NCBI RefSeq assembly: GCF_000373645.1
Contig: NZ_KB892035.1
Span: 218,461 to 282,460 of the forward strand
DNA: 64,000 nucleotides
Reading direction: 5' to 3'
Origin: Streptomyces sp. ATexAB-D23
GTDB lineage: Bacteria; Actinomycetota; Actinomycetes; Streptomycetales; Streptomycetaceae
The translations under genes were made by a program, and so were the position numbers. The stretch's first letter is position 1. Each line of letters begins with the position of its first letter. The notes under the pieces are model-generated. The model did not search any database. It saw only the letters and a program-made list of their open reading frames with translations, and was not told where the DNA came from. Positions 1 through 6,829 of this stretch are shown in pieces.

Positions 1-276
1 GAGGTGACCCTGCCGGGCGGCGGGCGCCTGCTGTGGGACACCGAGGACACCGTCCGCTCGTTCGACCCCGACTGGTCCCCGCCGTCCGGCGGGGACCGGA
101 TCGGGCTCGCCTTCCTGTGCGACAGCCCGGCGGAGGTGGACGCGGTCTACGCGGACCTGACCGGCGCCGGATACCGGGGGCACCTGAAGCCGTGGGACGC
201 CGTGTGGGGGCAGCGGTACGCCGTCGTCCTCGACCCGGACGGCTGCGCGGTCTCGCTGTTCGCCGCCGCCAGCTGA
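1..276 (+). CDS. VOC (glyoxalase/bleomycin-resistance fold) protein, 5' end outside window
   Basis: The frame is open from base 1, so the start lies to the left and only the last 91 residues are visible. The visible part ends in a pattern typical of vicinal-oxygen-chelate domains: a helix 'SPAEVDAVYADLTGAGY', then 'W..RYAVVLDPDGCAVSLFA', where the closing strand usually carries DPDGN and a metal-binding Glu. Here Cys follows DPDG and no Glu is seen at the end, so metal binding is doubtful. The GTG at 4 is a possible but unlikely start because it would remove half the fold. Substrate unknown. The converging regulator begins its stop only 12 bases downstream. Confidence 0.7.
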   Translation, partial: EVTLPGGGRLLWDTEDTVRSFDPDWSPPSGGDRIGLAFLCDSPAEVDAVYADLTGAGYRGHLKPWDAVWGQRYAVVLDPDGCAVSLFAAAS

Positions 277-288
277 ACCCCCGGCTCC

Positions 289-984
289 TCAGGCGCGGCC
301 GAAGTAGGCGGTCAGGGTGGTGCCGGCCAGGTCGCGCATGTCCCGGGCGAGGTGCGCCTGGTCGGCACAGCCCGCCGCGAGCGCCGCGTCCGCGTACGGC
401 AGCCCGGAGCGCACGAGGGCCAGCGCCCGCTGGAGCCGCAGCACCCGGGCCAGCGTCTTGGGCCCGTAGCCGAAGGCGGCCAGGGAGCGGCGGTGCAGCT
501 GGCGGGCGCCGAGTCCGGCGGTCCTGGCCGCATCGGCGACGGTGGCTCCGGCCTCCAGCCGTGCGGCGACGGAGCGCATCACCGGGTCGGGCGGCGCGGT
601 ACCGGCCGCCCGGTCCAGGGCGATGTCCTCCAGGGCCGTGGCCGGGTCGTCCGCCTCGGCGACCCGCTCGGTGAGTTCGCGGACCGGGGCGCCGGGCCAC
701 AGGGCGGCCAGCGGGACCCGGCGGTCGCGCAGTTCGTGGGCGGGCACGCCCAGCAGGGCGGGCGCGGTGCCGGGGGCGAAGCGGACGCCCGCCCAGGCGC
801 CCCCGGTCTCCGCGGGCGGCTCGGCGTGGGTGTCCGGTCCCGCGACGAGCAGCCGGTCGCCGCTCCAGAGCAGGTCCATGCAGCCGTCGGGCAGCACCGG
901 ATGGGCCGTGCCGGGCGGCACGGTCACGGTCCACACCTTCGCGCCGTCCAGTCGCGACGCGCGCTCTTCGTAGCTGACGCCCAT
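289..984 (-). CDS. AraC-type transcriptional regulator
   Basis: About 231 residues from the ATG at 984. The N-terminal half (about 1-130) has the 'HPVLPDGCMDLLWSGDRLLVAGPDT' pattern of the DUF6597-type sensor domain common in actinobacterial AraC proteins. The C-terminal half (about 140-231) is an AraC DNA-binding domain with two helix-turn-helices: 'ATVADAARTAGLGARQLHRR' and 'PYADAALAAGCADQAHLARD', followed by the typical 'T..AYF' end. An upstream GTG at 1014 would add ten residues that do not look conserved. It is divergent from the small Trypco1 gene with about 58 bases between starts. The effector and targets cannot be read from the sequence. Confidence 0.85.
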   Translation of the reverse strand: MGVSYEERASRLDGAKVWTVTVPPGTAHPVLPDGCMDLLWSGDRLLVAGPDTHAEPPAETGGAWAGVRFAPGTAPALLGVPAHELRDRRVPLAALWPGAPVRELTERVAEADDPATALEDIALDRAAGTAPPDPVMRSVAARLEAGATVADAARTAGLGARQLHRRSLAAFGYGPKTLARVLRLQRALALVRSGLPYADAALAAGCADQAHLARDMRDLAGTTLTAYFGRA

Positions 985-1042
985 GGCACTAGTCTCGTGC
1001 ACGGACACGACCACGTGCGTAATCGGCTACCCGGGGGCGGTC

Positions 1043-1378
1043 ATGGCGTCACTGATGGAGTTCACCACGGACAGCGGGGCGACGGTGACGGTGGAGGTCG
1101 ACCGTCACGCGCCCGGTGCGCAGTTGGTGGCGCGCGACGGGCATCACGCCCTGGCGCGGGCCGGGCGCACCTTCGACAGCGCGCTTGAGGGCATCAGGTC
1201 GGCCGCCGAGTCGGCGCTCAACGTGTTCCGGGACGGGGCGCTGAAGCCGGACGGGGTGGAGCTGGAGTTCGGCGTGAAGATCACCTCGGAGGCCGGAGCG
1301 GTGATCGCGAAGAGCGCCCTGGAGGGACATCTGACGGTGAAGCTGTCCTGGTCGCCGGGGGCGCGGGACAGGCCCTAG
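1043..1378 (+). CDS. Trypco1 (trypsin-co-occurring) domain protein, CU044_2847 family
   Basis: A 111-residue protein from ATG 1043; a G-rich stretch (1032-1040) can act as ribosome-binding site. The sequence 'MEFTTDSGATVTVEVD', a central 'RTFDSALEGIRSAAESALNVF' helix, and the ending 'VELEFGVKITSEAGAVIAKSALEGHLTVKLSW' match the CU044_2847/Trypco1 family, a small beta-rich domain. The family is known from comparative genomics to occur beside trypsin-like proteases and predicted conflict systems; its biochemical role is unknown. No protease gene is adjacent here; its neighbour is the divergent AraC regulator. Confidence 0.8.
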   Translation: MASLMEFTTDSGATVTVEVDRHAPGAQLVARDGHHALARAGRTFDSALEGIRSAAESALNVFRDGALKPDGVELEFGVKITSEAGAVIAKSALEGHLTVKLSWSPGARDRP

Positions 1379-1405
1379 CCGCCGGGGCCCGCCGCCGGCC
1401 GAGCC

Positions 1406-2596
1406 TCACTCGTCGTGGGGGTGCGGCTTGTCCGCGTCCTTGTCGCGGCCGGGCTGGAGCCGGGACTTCACGTCGTCCGGCGGCAGGAACCGCGACCAGC
1501 GCTCGGGGAACTCGGACGGCATGTACGGGCTGTCGCCCACATCGCCCTCCTCGTCGTCCTCGTCGTCGTCCTCGTCGTAGTCCTGCGGTCCGCCGTGCCA
1601 GCTCTCCGCCTGGGTGCGGGCCACGAACTCGGCGGCCTGGGCGGCGCGCACCCGGTCGTTCGCGGCGCGGGCGGCGGCCGTCGCGACCGAGGGCCAGACC
1701 CGGTCGATGGCCGCGTTCACCGCGGCGCCCACCAGCACCGCGAACGCGGAGACGCCGATCCACAGCAGCACGGCGATGGGGGCGGCGAGCGATCCGTAGA
1801 TCGTGGGGCCCTCGACCGTACTGGTGAGGTAGATCCGCAGCAGGAAGCTGCCGACCACCCACATCGCGAGCGCCACCAGGGCGCCCGGCATGTCCTCGAT
1901 CCACGGCGAACGCACCGGCACGGACACGTGGTAGAGGGTGGTGAGGAAGGCGACCGACAGCAGTATCACCAGGGGCCAGTACAGGACGGCGATGACCTCG
2001 GTGCCCCACGGTATGAGCTCGACGACCCGGTCGGGACCGACCACGAGCAGCGGCAGGACCACCGCGCCGAGCAGCAGCGCCACCACGTACAGCAGGAAGG
2101 CGAGCATCCGGGTCTTGACGATGCCGCGCTGGCCGTCGAGCCCGTACATCACGGTGATCGTGTCGATGAAGACGTTGACCGCGCGGGAGCCGGACCACAG
2201 GGCGATGGCGAAGCCGATGGAGATGACGTCCGGCCGGGCGCCGGTGGTGACGTCCGACAGGAGCGGTTTGGCGAAGTCGTTGACGCCGCGCTCGGAGAGC
2301 ATGGTGTGCGCGGCGCTGAGGATGTTGCGCTCGATGGAGGCGACCGTGGTGGTGCTGGTCCACTCGTCGACGTAGCCCAGCAGGCCGATCAGGCCGAGGA
2401 GCAGCGGGGGCAGGGACAGCAGGGTGAAGAACGCCGCCTCGGCGGCGAGTCCCAGGATGCGGTACTCCATGCACGAGTTGACCGTGTCCTTGAGCAACTG
2501 CCAGGCGAGCTGCCGCTTGGATACGTTGCGGTAGAGCACTCGGGCCCGGTGGAGCCGGCCCGGTGGCCGCTCGGGTGTTTCGTTTGCTGCCTGCAC
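1406..2596 (-). CDS. YihY/BrkB-family inner membrane protein
   Basis: A 396-residue integral membrane protein starting at GTG 2596, which has a TAAGGAC ribosome-binding site. Six hydrophobic segments are visible, at roughly residues 50-75, 110-135, 155-180, 190-215, 225-250 and 265-290, the usual number for the YihY/virulence-factor BrkB family. After the last segment comes a long cytoplasmic tail with an acidic run (about residues 345-361, 'YDEDDDEDDEEGD') and a charged end rich in Lys, Asp and His. The family was once misnamed RNase BN; its function is unknown. Its start is only 17 bases from that of the divergent acyl-CoA dehydrogenase, so the two promoters must overlap the opposite coding regions. 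Confidence 0.9.
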   Translation of the reverse strand: MQAANETPERPPGRLHRARVLYRNVSKRQLAWQLLKDTVNSCMEYRILGLAAEAAFFTLLSLPPLLLGLIGLLGYVDEWTSTTTVASIERNILSAAHTMLSERGVNDFAKPLLSDVTTGARPDVISIGFAIALWSGSRAVNVFIDTITVMYGLDGQRGIVKTRMLAFLLYVVALLLGAVVLPLLVVGPDRVVELIPWGTEVIAVLYWPLVILLSVAFLTTLYHVSVPVRSPWIEDMPGALVALAMWVVGSFLLRIYLTSTVEGPTIYGSLAAPIAVLLWIGVSAFAVLVGAAVNAAIDRVWPSVATAAARAANDRVRAAQAAEFVARTQAESWHGGPQDYDEDDDEDDEEGDVGDSPYMPSEFPERWSRFLPPDDVKSRLQPGRDKDADKPHPHDE

Positions 2597-2613
2597 GTCC
2601 TTACCGTATCGGC

Positions 2614-4251
2614 ATGGCAGCCACCACCCACACCGTGTCCAACCAGCCCCCTCCCCTTCTCGGCTACGACGTCTTCGGCGCGGACCGGGTGCTCGGCGAG
2701 GCCGTGGAACGCCATCTTCCGGCCGGGGTGCTGGACGAGGCCAGGGAGGGGCTGGCGCGGCTCGGGCAGTCCGCGGGCTCGGCCCAGGCGGCGTCCTGGG
2801 GGGCGCAGGCCAACGAGAACCCGCCGGTCCTGCGCACGCACGACCGGTACGGACACCGCGTCGACGAGGTGGAGTTCCACCCGGCCTGGCACCGGCTGCT
2901 CGGCCATGGCGTCGGCGCGGGTCTGACCGCTGCCTGGGACCGGCCGGGCGGGCATGTGCGCCGGGCGGCGGGCTTCCTCGTGTGGACGCAGGCCGAGGCG
3001 GGGCACGGCTGCCCGCTGTCGATGACGCACGCCGCGGTGCCGGCCCTGCGCGCCGAGCCCGAGGTGGCCGCCGAGTGGGAGCCGCTGCTGACCTCGCGGG
3101 TCTACGAGCGGGGGCTGCGGCCGGCCGGGCGGAAGGCAGGGGCGCTGCTGGGCATGGCGATGACGGAGAAGCAGGGCGGCTCCGACGTACGGGCGGGTAC
3201 GACGCGCGCCGAGCCGCTGGCCGGCGAGGGCGAGTATCTGCTGACCGGGCACAAGTGGTTCTGCTCGGCCCCGATGTCCGACGGTTTCCTGGTGCTGGCG
3301 CAGGCCCCGGACGGGCCGACCTGCTTCCTGCTGCCCCGGGTGCTGCCGGACGGCACGCGCAATCCGTTCGCGATCCAGCGGCTCAAGGACAAGCTGGGCA
3401 ACCGGTCGAACGCCTCGGCCGAGGTCGAGTTCGACGGGACGTGGGCGCGCCGGATCGGTGAGGAGGGGCGCGGGGTGCGCACGGTCATCGGCATGGTGGC
3501 GGCGACCCGGCTGGACTGTGTGACGGGTTCGGCGGCGCTGATGCGGCAGGCGGTGGCGCAGGCGGTGCACCACACGACGTACCGCTCCGCGTTCGGCGGG
3601 CCGCTCGTGGAGAAGCCGCTGATGCGCAATGTGCTGGCCGATCTGGCGCTGGAGTCGGAGGCGGCGACCGTGCTGGCGATGCGGCTCGCGGCGGCGTACG
3701 ACGAAGGGGGCGAGAGCGAGTCGGCGTTCCTGCGGATCGCGGTGCCGGCGGCGAAGTACTGGGTGACCAAGCGGTGCGCGTCCGTGGTGGGCGAGGCGCT
3801 GGAGTGCCTGGGCGGCAACGGCTACGTGGAGGAGTCGGGCATGCCCCGGCTGCTGCGCGAGGCGCCGCTCAACTCGATCTGGGAGGGTTCGGGGAACGTC
3901 CAGGCGCTGGACGTGCTGCGGGCGTTGCGGCGCGAACCGCTCGCGCTGAACGCGTTCCTCCGGGAGGTGGGGCGGGCCCGGGGCGCCGATCACCGGCTCG
4001 ACGCGGCGATCAGGGACCTGCTGACGGAGCTGGCCGATCTGGCGGGGATCGAGGCGCGGGCCCGCCGGGTGGTGGAGCGCGTCGCGCTGGTGCTCCAGGG
4101 CTCGCTGCTGGTGCGCTGGGCGCCGCCGGAGGTGGCGGACGCGTTCTGCGCTTCGCGCCTGGGCGGGGACGGGGGCGCCGCGTTCGGGACGCTGCCGCAC
4201 ACCCTGGATCTGGCGTCGGTGGTGGAGCGGGCCCGGCCGGTGGAGCACTGA
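2614..4251 (+). CDS. AidB-like acyl-CoA dehydrogenase family flavoprotein
   Basis: 545 residues, the length of E. coli AidB (about 540). The N-terminal part 'TVSNQPPPLLGYDVFGADRVLGEAVER' is the AidB-type N-terminal segment. The FAD-binding core shows 'GMAMTEKQGGSDVRAGTTRA' and 'LTGHKWFCSAPMSDGFLVLAQ', and the C-terminal helical part has 'CLGGNGYVEES' and 'LNSIWEGSGNVQALDVLRAL', diagnostic of this branch. AidB binds DNA and FAD and is part of the adaptive response to alkylation in E. coli, but many actinobacterial relatives are untested, and a true acyl-CoA substrate is possible. ATG 2614 is chosen because homology begins just after it. TACCGT at 2602-2607 has the TANNNT form of a -10 box and would give a nearly leaderless transcript. 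Confidence 0.85.
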   Translation: MAATTHTVSNQPPPLLGYDVFGADRVLGEAVERHLPAGVLDEAREGLARLGQSAGSAQAASWGAQANENPPVLRTHDRYGHRVDEVEFHPAWHRLLGHGVGAGLTAAWDRPGGHVRRAAGFLVWTQAEAGHGCPLSMTHAAVPALRAEPEVAAEWEPLLTSRVYERGLRPAGRKAGALLGMAMTEKQGGSDVRAGTTRAEPLAGEGEYLLTGHKWFCSAPMSDGFLVLAQAPDGPTCFLLPRVLPDGTRNPFAIQRLKDKLGNRSNASAEVEFDGTWARRIGEEGRGVRTVIGMVAATRLDCVTGSAALMRQAVAQAVHHTTYRSAFGGPLVEKPLMRNVLADLALESEAATVLAMRLAAAYDEGGESESAFLRIAVPAAKYWVTKRCASVVGEALECLGGNGYVEESGMPRLLREAPLNSIWEGSGNVQALDVLRALRREPLALNAFLREVGRARGADHRLDAAIRDLLTELADLAGIEARARRVVERVALVLQGSLLVRWAPPEVADAFCASRLGGDGGAAFGTLPHTLDLASVVERARPVEH

Positions 4252-4265
4252 CCGGGGGCAGCGAC

Positions 4266-4301
4266 GGGGGGTGATGCTGCGCCGACACGGCACCACCCCC
4301 C
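4266..4301 (+). terminator. Probable hairpin terminator after the AidB-like gene
   Basis: GGGGGGTG at 4266-4273 pairs with CACCCCCC at 4294-4301, leaving a 20-base loop. It lies 15 bases after the stop of the AidB-like gene and before the GAF regulator, on the same strand. There is no U-tract, as is common for terminators in Streptomyces. The loop is large, so confidence is moderate. Confidence 0.5.
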
Positions 4302-4384
4302 ATGCTGTACACACCGGACTTGGGGGCCGGAGCCCCGCCGTGCGGTGTACCGCCACTCTTGTACGGGCCCGGGGCCCTCGCCAG

Positions 4385-4420
4385 AGTTGCAGAGGGTTGC
4401 AACCATTGTGTGGAGTTGCG
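4385..4420 (+). promoter_or_regulatory. TTGC repeats and GGTTGCAACC palindrome upstream of the GAF regulator gene
   Basis: AGTTGCA at 4385-4391, the perfect 10-bp palindrome GGTTGCAACC at 4395-4404, and AGTTGCG at 4414-4420. The TTGC cores begin at 4387, 4397 and 4416, about one and two helical turns apart, so they lie on one face of the DNA. They sit 79-114 bases upstream of the GTG start at 4499. Inference: an operator, perhaps for autoregulation. A promoter could overlap (TTGCAA at 4397), but I see no good -10. Confidence 0.35.
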
Positions 4421-4498
4421 GTATCGGGGGTCCTGTGACGGCAGGATGAGGGCGCGGCCCCGCGAATGGGCCGGCCACGGGTGTGAGGGGGAACCGGC

Positions 4499-5779
4499 GT
4501 GGAGACGACTCCGGTCGATGTGGTGCGGCTGACGGCCCAGGAGACCGCGCAGACCAGGCGCCTGGTGCACCGGGCCCGGGAGGCGCGGATGGCGGGCGAC
4601 CGGATGCCCGCGACGCCCCGGGCCGAGATCGGGGCGTCCTGGGACCGGGTGCTGCGCAGCGGCATCGATCCCGAGCAGACGACGCAGAGCCGGCTGCTGG
4701 AGGCGGACGAGATCGAGCACCGGCGCCGTAGTTCGGCGCTGGGCGAGGTGATGCCGCTGCTCAGCGACGGGCTGGCGAGCATCGCGGACGCCTCGCAGCA
4801 GATCATGGTGGTCACCGATGTGGAGGGCCGGGTGCTGTGGCGCCAGGGCAACACGGGGGTGCTGCGCCGGGCCGACGGCATCTGTCTCGCGGAGGGCGCC
4901 GCGTGGTCGGAGGAGAGCACCGGGACCAACGCGATCGGTACGGCGCTGGCCTCGCGCGCCCCGGTGCGGGTGCACTCGGCGGAGCACTTCGTGCGCAGTC
5001 TGCACGGCTGGACGTGCGCCGCCGCACCGGTCCGTGATCCGCGGGACGGCCGGCTGATGGGGATCGTCGACATCAGCGGCCCCGCCTCCACGTTCCACCC
5101 GGCGACGCTGGCCCTGGTGGGTTCGGTGGCCCGGCTGGCCGAGAGCGAGATCCGGGTGCGGCATCTGGAGGCGATCGACCGGCTGCGTTCGGTGGCCGCG
5201 CCGGTCCTGTGCCGGCTGGGCGGGCGGGCGCTGGCGGTGGACGCCCACGGCTGGACGGCGGCGGTGACGGGGATGCCTCCGGTGGACCGGCTGCCGTTGC
5301 CGAAGTCGCTGGAGCCGGGGCGGGTGTGGCTGCCGTCGCTCGGCATGTGCCGGGTGGAGCCGCTGGCGGGCGGCTGGCTGGTGCAGGTGGCGGACGGGGC
5401 GATGGACAGCCCGCCGCGCCGGGTGGTGCTCGATCTGAGCCGGCCGCGCACGCTGGCGGTGAATGTGGTGAGCCCGGTGGGGACGTGGACGCAGCGGCTC
5501 TCCCCGCGCCACGCCGAGCTGCTGTACGCGCTGGCGGTGCGGCGCGAGGGCCGTACGGCGTCGGAGCTGGCGCAGGACCTCTTCGGTGACGCGACCAGGA
5601 CGGTGACGGTGCGGGCGGAGATCTCGCGGCTGCGGCGCCATCTCGCCGAGGTGCTGGCGCACCGCCCGTACCGGTTCGGCGAGGGCGTCGAGGTGGAGGT
5701 GATCCATCCGGAGGACCCGGCGGATCTGCTGCCGCGTTCGAAGGCCCCGGTGGTCGTGGCGGGGCGCGGCACCCCCTGA
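4499..5779 (+). CDS. GAF-domain transcriptional regulator with C-terminal winged-helix region
   Basis: 426 residues from GTG 4499, preceded by GAGGGGGAA. Residues about 75-225 form a GAF domain ('LASIADASQQIMVVTDVEGRVL', 'EESTGTNAIGTALASRAPV', 'WTCAAAPVRDPRDGRLMGIVDISGP'), closely like the sensor domain of AcoR-type activators. The sigma-54 AAA+ module of AcoR is absent. Instead the C-terminal part (about 325-410) reads 'SPRHAELLYALAVRREGRTASELAQDLFGD', then 'TVRAEISRLRRHL', resembling a winged helix of actinobacterial GAF regulators. It is likely a one-component regulator; the ligand and targets are not shown by the sequence. It is transcribed alone, between two hairpins. Confidence 0.8.
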   Translation: METTPVDVVRLTAQETAQTRRLVHRAREARMAGDRMPATPRAEIGASWDRVLRSGIDPEQTTQSRLLEADEIEHRRRSSALGEVMPLLSDGLASIADASQQIMVVTDVEGRVLWRQGNTGVLRRADGICLAEGAAWSEESTGTNAIGTALASRAPVRVHSAEHFVRSLHGWTCAAAPVRDPRDGRLMGIVDISGPASTFHPATLALVGSVARLAESEIRVRHLEAIDRLRSVAAPVLCRLGGRALAVDAHGWTAAVTGMPPVDRLPLPKSLEPGRVWLPSLGMCRVEPLAGGWLVQVADGAMDSPPRRVVLDLSRPRTLAVNVVSPVGTWTQRLSPRHAELLYALAVRREGRTASELAQDLFGDATRTVTVRAEISRLRRHLAEVLAHRPYRFGEGVEVEVIHPEDPADLLPRSKAPVVVAGRGTP

Positions 5780-5870
5780 GCGGGGGTGGTGTCCGCGCAG
5801 GTCCCGGGTGCCGGCGGCGGTGCGGGACCCGGCTTGGGCGCGGGCGGCGGGGCATGGTTGTCTGGCAGCC

Positions 5871-6479
5871 ATGAGCAATCCCGTACGCCCCGCAGGCCCC
5901 GCCGTCGACGAGGTGACCATCTGGTCGCTGGAGCAGACCTCGCCCGGGGATCTGCGGCCGTCAGCCGTGCCGGACGCGGACGTCCGGATCGTACGGTCCG
6001 GGGTGCCGCTGCCCGAGTTCAGCCGTTTCCTGTACACGGCGGTCGGCGGTGACGTCCGGTGGACGGACCGGCTGTCGATGTCGTACGCGCAGTGGCAGGA
6101 GGTCCTGGACCGGCCGGGTGCGGAGACCTGGGTGGCGTACGCGAACGGGACCCCGGCCGGCTACATCGAACTGGACCCGCAGGACGACGGCGTGGTCGAG
6201 ATCATGTACTTCGGGCTGATCCCGGCCTTCCGGGGCCGGCGGATCGGTGGTCATCTGCTGTCGTACGGCACGGCCCGCGCCTGGGACCTGGCCGAGCGGT
6301 GGCCGGGGCGGCCCGCGACGAAGCGGGTGTGGCTGCACACCTGCTCGAAGGACGGTCCACACGCGATGGACAACTATCTGCGGCGCGGCTTCCGGCTCTT
6401 CGACACCCGCACGGAACTGGAGGAACCGGTGACGACGCCCGGTCCCTGGCCCGGCTCGGGCCGCGAGCTGCTTCCGTAG
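5871..6479 (+). CDS. GNAT-family N-acetyltransferase
   Basis: 202 residues from ATG 5871. The acetyl-CoA binding core is visible at about residues 105-135: 'GVVEIMYFGLIPAFRGRRIGGHLLSYGTARA', containing the R/Q-x-x-G-x-G/A signature as RGRRIGG. A further typical element is 'VWLHTCSKDGPHAMDNYLRRGFRLF', the late beta-bulge and helix in which the name-giving 'A..NYLRRGF' contacts the cofactor. The first 60 residues are variable. The acceptor substrate is unknown. An upstream in-frame GTG/ATG near 5808 is less likely because the extra residues are low-complexity G/A. Followed by a strong terminator. Confidence 0.85.
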   Translation: MSNPVRPAGPAVDEVTIWSLEQTSPGDLRPSAVPDADVRIVRSGVPLPEFSRFLYTAVGGDVRWTDRLSMSYAQWQEVLDRPGAETWVAYANGTPAGYIELDPQDDGVVEIMYFGLIPAFRGRRIGGHLLSYGTARAWDLAERWPGRPATKRVWLHTCSKDGPHAMDNYLRRGFRLFDTRTELEEPVTTPGPWPGSGRELLP

Positions 6480-6516
6480 CAATTCCCCATGCTTGTCCGG
6501 TTTTACGCTCCACCCC

Positions 6517-6544
6517 GGCGCCCGTCACTCGCGTGACGGGCGCC
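6517..6544 (+). terminator. Strong hairpin terminator after the GNAT gene
   Basis: A perfect 12-bp stem, GGCGCCCGTCAC (6517-6528) with GTGACGGGCGCC (6533-6544), and a TCGC tetraloop. It is 37 bases after the acetyltransferase stop and upstream of the sulfur operon leader, so it should insulate the two. Confidence 0.75.
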
Positions 6545-6572
6545 ACATCGTCTCACGCACCGGGACAGTCTC

Positions 6573-6597
6573 GTCCACATCATGGATAGTGGTGGAC
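6573..6597 (+). promoter_or_regulatory. Possible promoter/operator of the sulfate assimilation operon
   Basis: GTCCAC (6573-6578) and GTGGAC (6592-6597) form an inverted repeat around ATCATGGATAGTG. GATAGT (6585-6590) resembles a -10 box, with GGGACA (6562-6567) 17 bases upstream as a weak -35. Transcription would start near 6597, about 30 bases before the leader peptide. The regulator is not known from the sequence. Confidence 0.35.
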
Positions 6598-6628
6598 TGC
6601 TCGGAGATCCCCATGACACGCTTCCGTC

Positions 6629-6712
6629 ATGTCCGGAACTGGAATTGCCTTGGTGAGTCGACGCCACGTCGACCTCGGCCGCATGTCCAGCGCCATCTGT
6701 CCGGTGAGCTGA
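6629..6712 (+). CDS. Putative 27-residue leader peptide of the sulfate assimilation operon
   Basis: A short frame from ATG 6629 with stop TGA at 6710-6712. The peptide is MSGTGIALVSRR followed by HVDLGRMSSAICPVS. The RRHVDLGRMSSAIC core matches the 'putative leader peptide' family found upstream of sulfur genes in Streptomyces. A single Cys codon (TGT) lies four codons before the stop. By analogy with cysteine-responsive upstream frames described in mycobacteria, ribosome stalling at Cys could link operon expression to cysteine supply; that is inference here. It ends 117 bases before the sulfite reductase start, enough for an attenuating structure. Confidence 0.8.
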   Translation: MSGTGIALVSRRHVDLGRMSSAICPVS

Positions 6713-6829
6713 GAGTCCCAGCACCGCCGAGATCCCCCTTTGCTTCAGTTCAGCCCTGCGCACCGCCGCGCCAGACGCGAGTGTGCAGTTCAGAGCCGCC
6801 CTCCTGCAGTCCCGAAGGACGTATTTGCC

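Noticed and set aside
2389..6037. Long minus-strand frames across the AidB-like and GAF genes
   Set aside because: Ser/Arg/Pro-rich translations without domains, opposite two well-supported genes.
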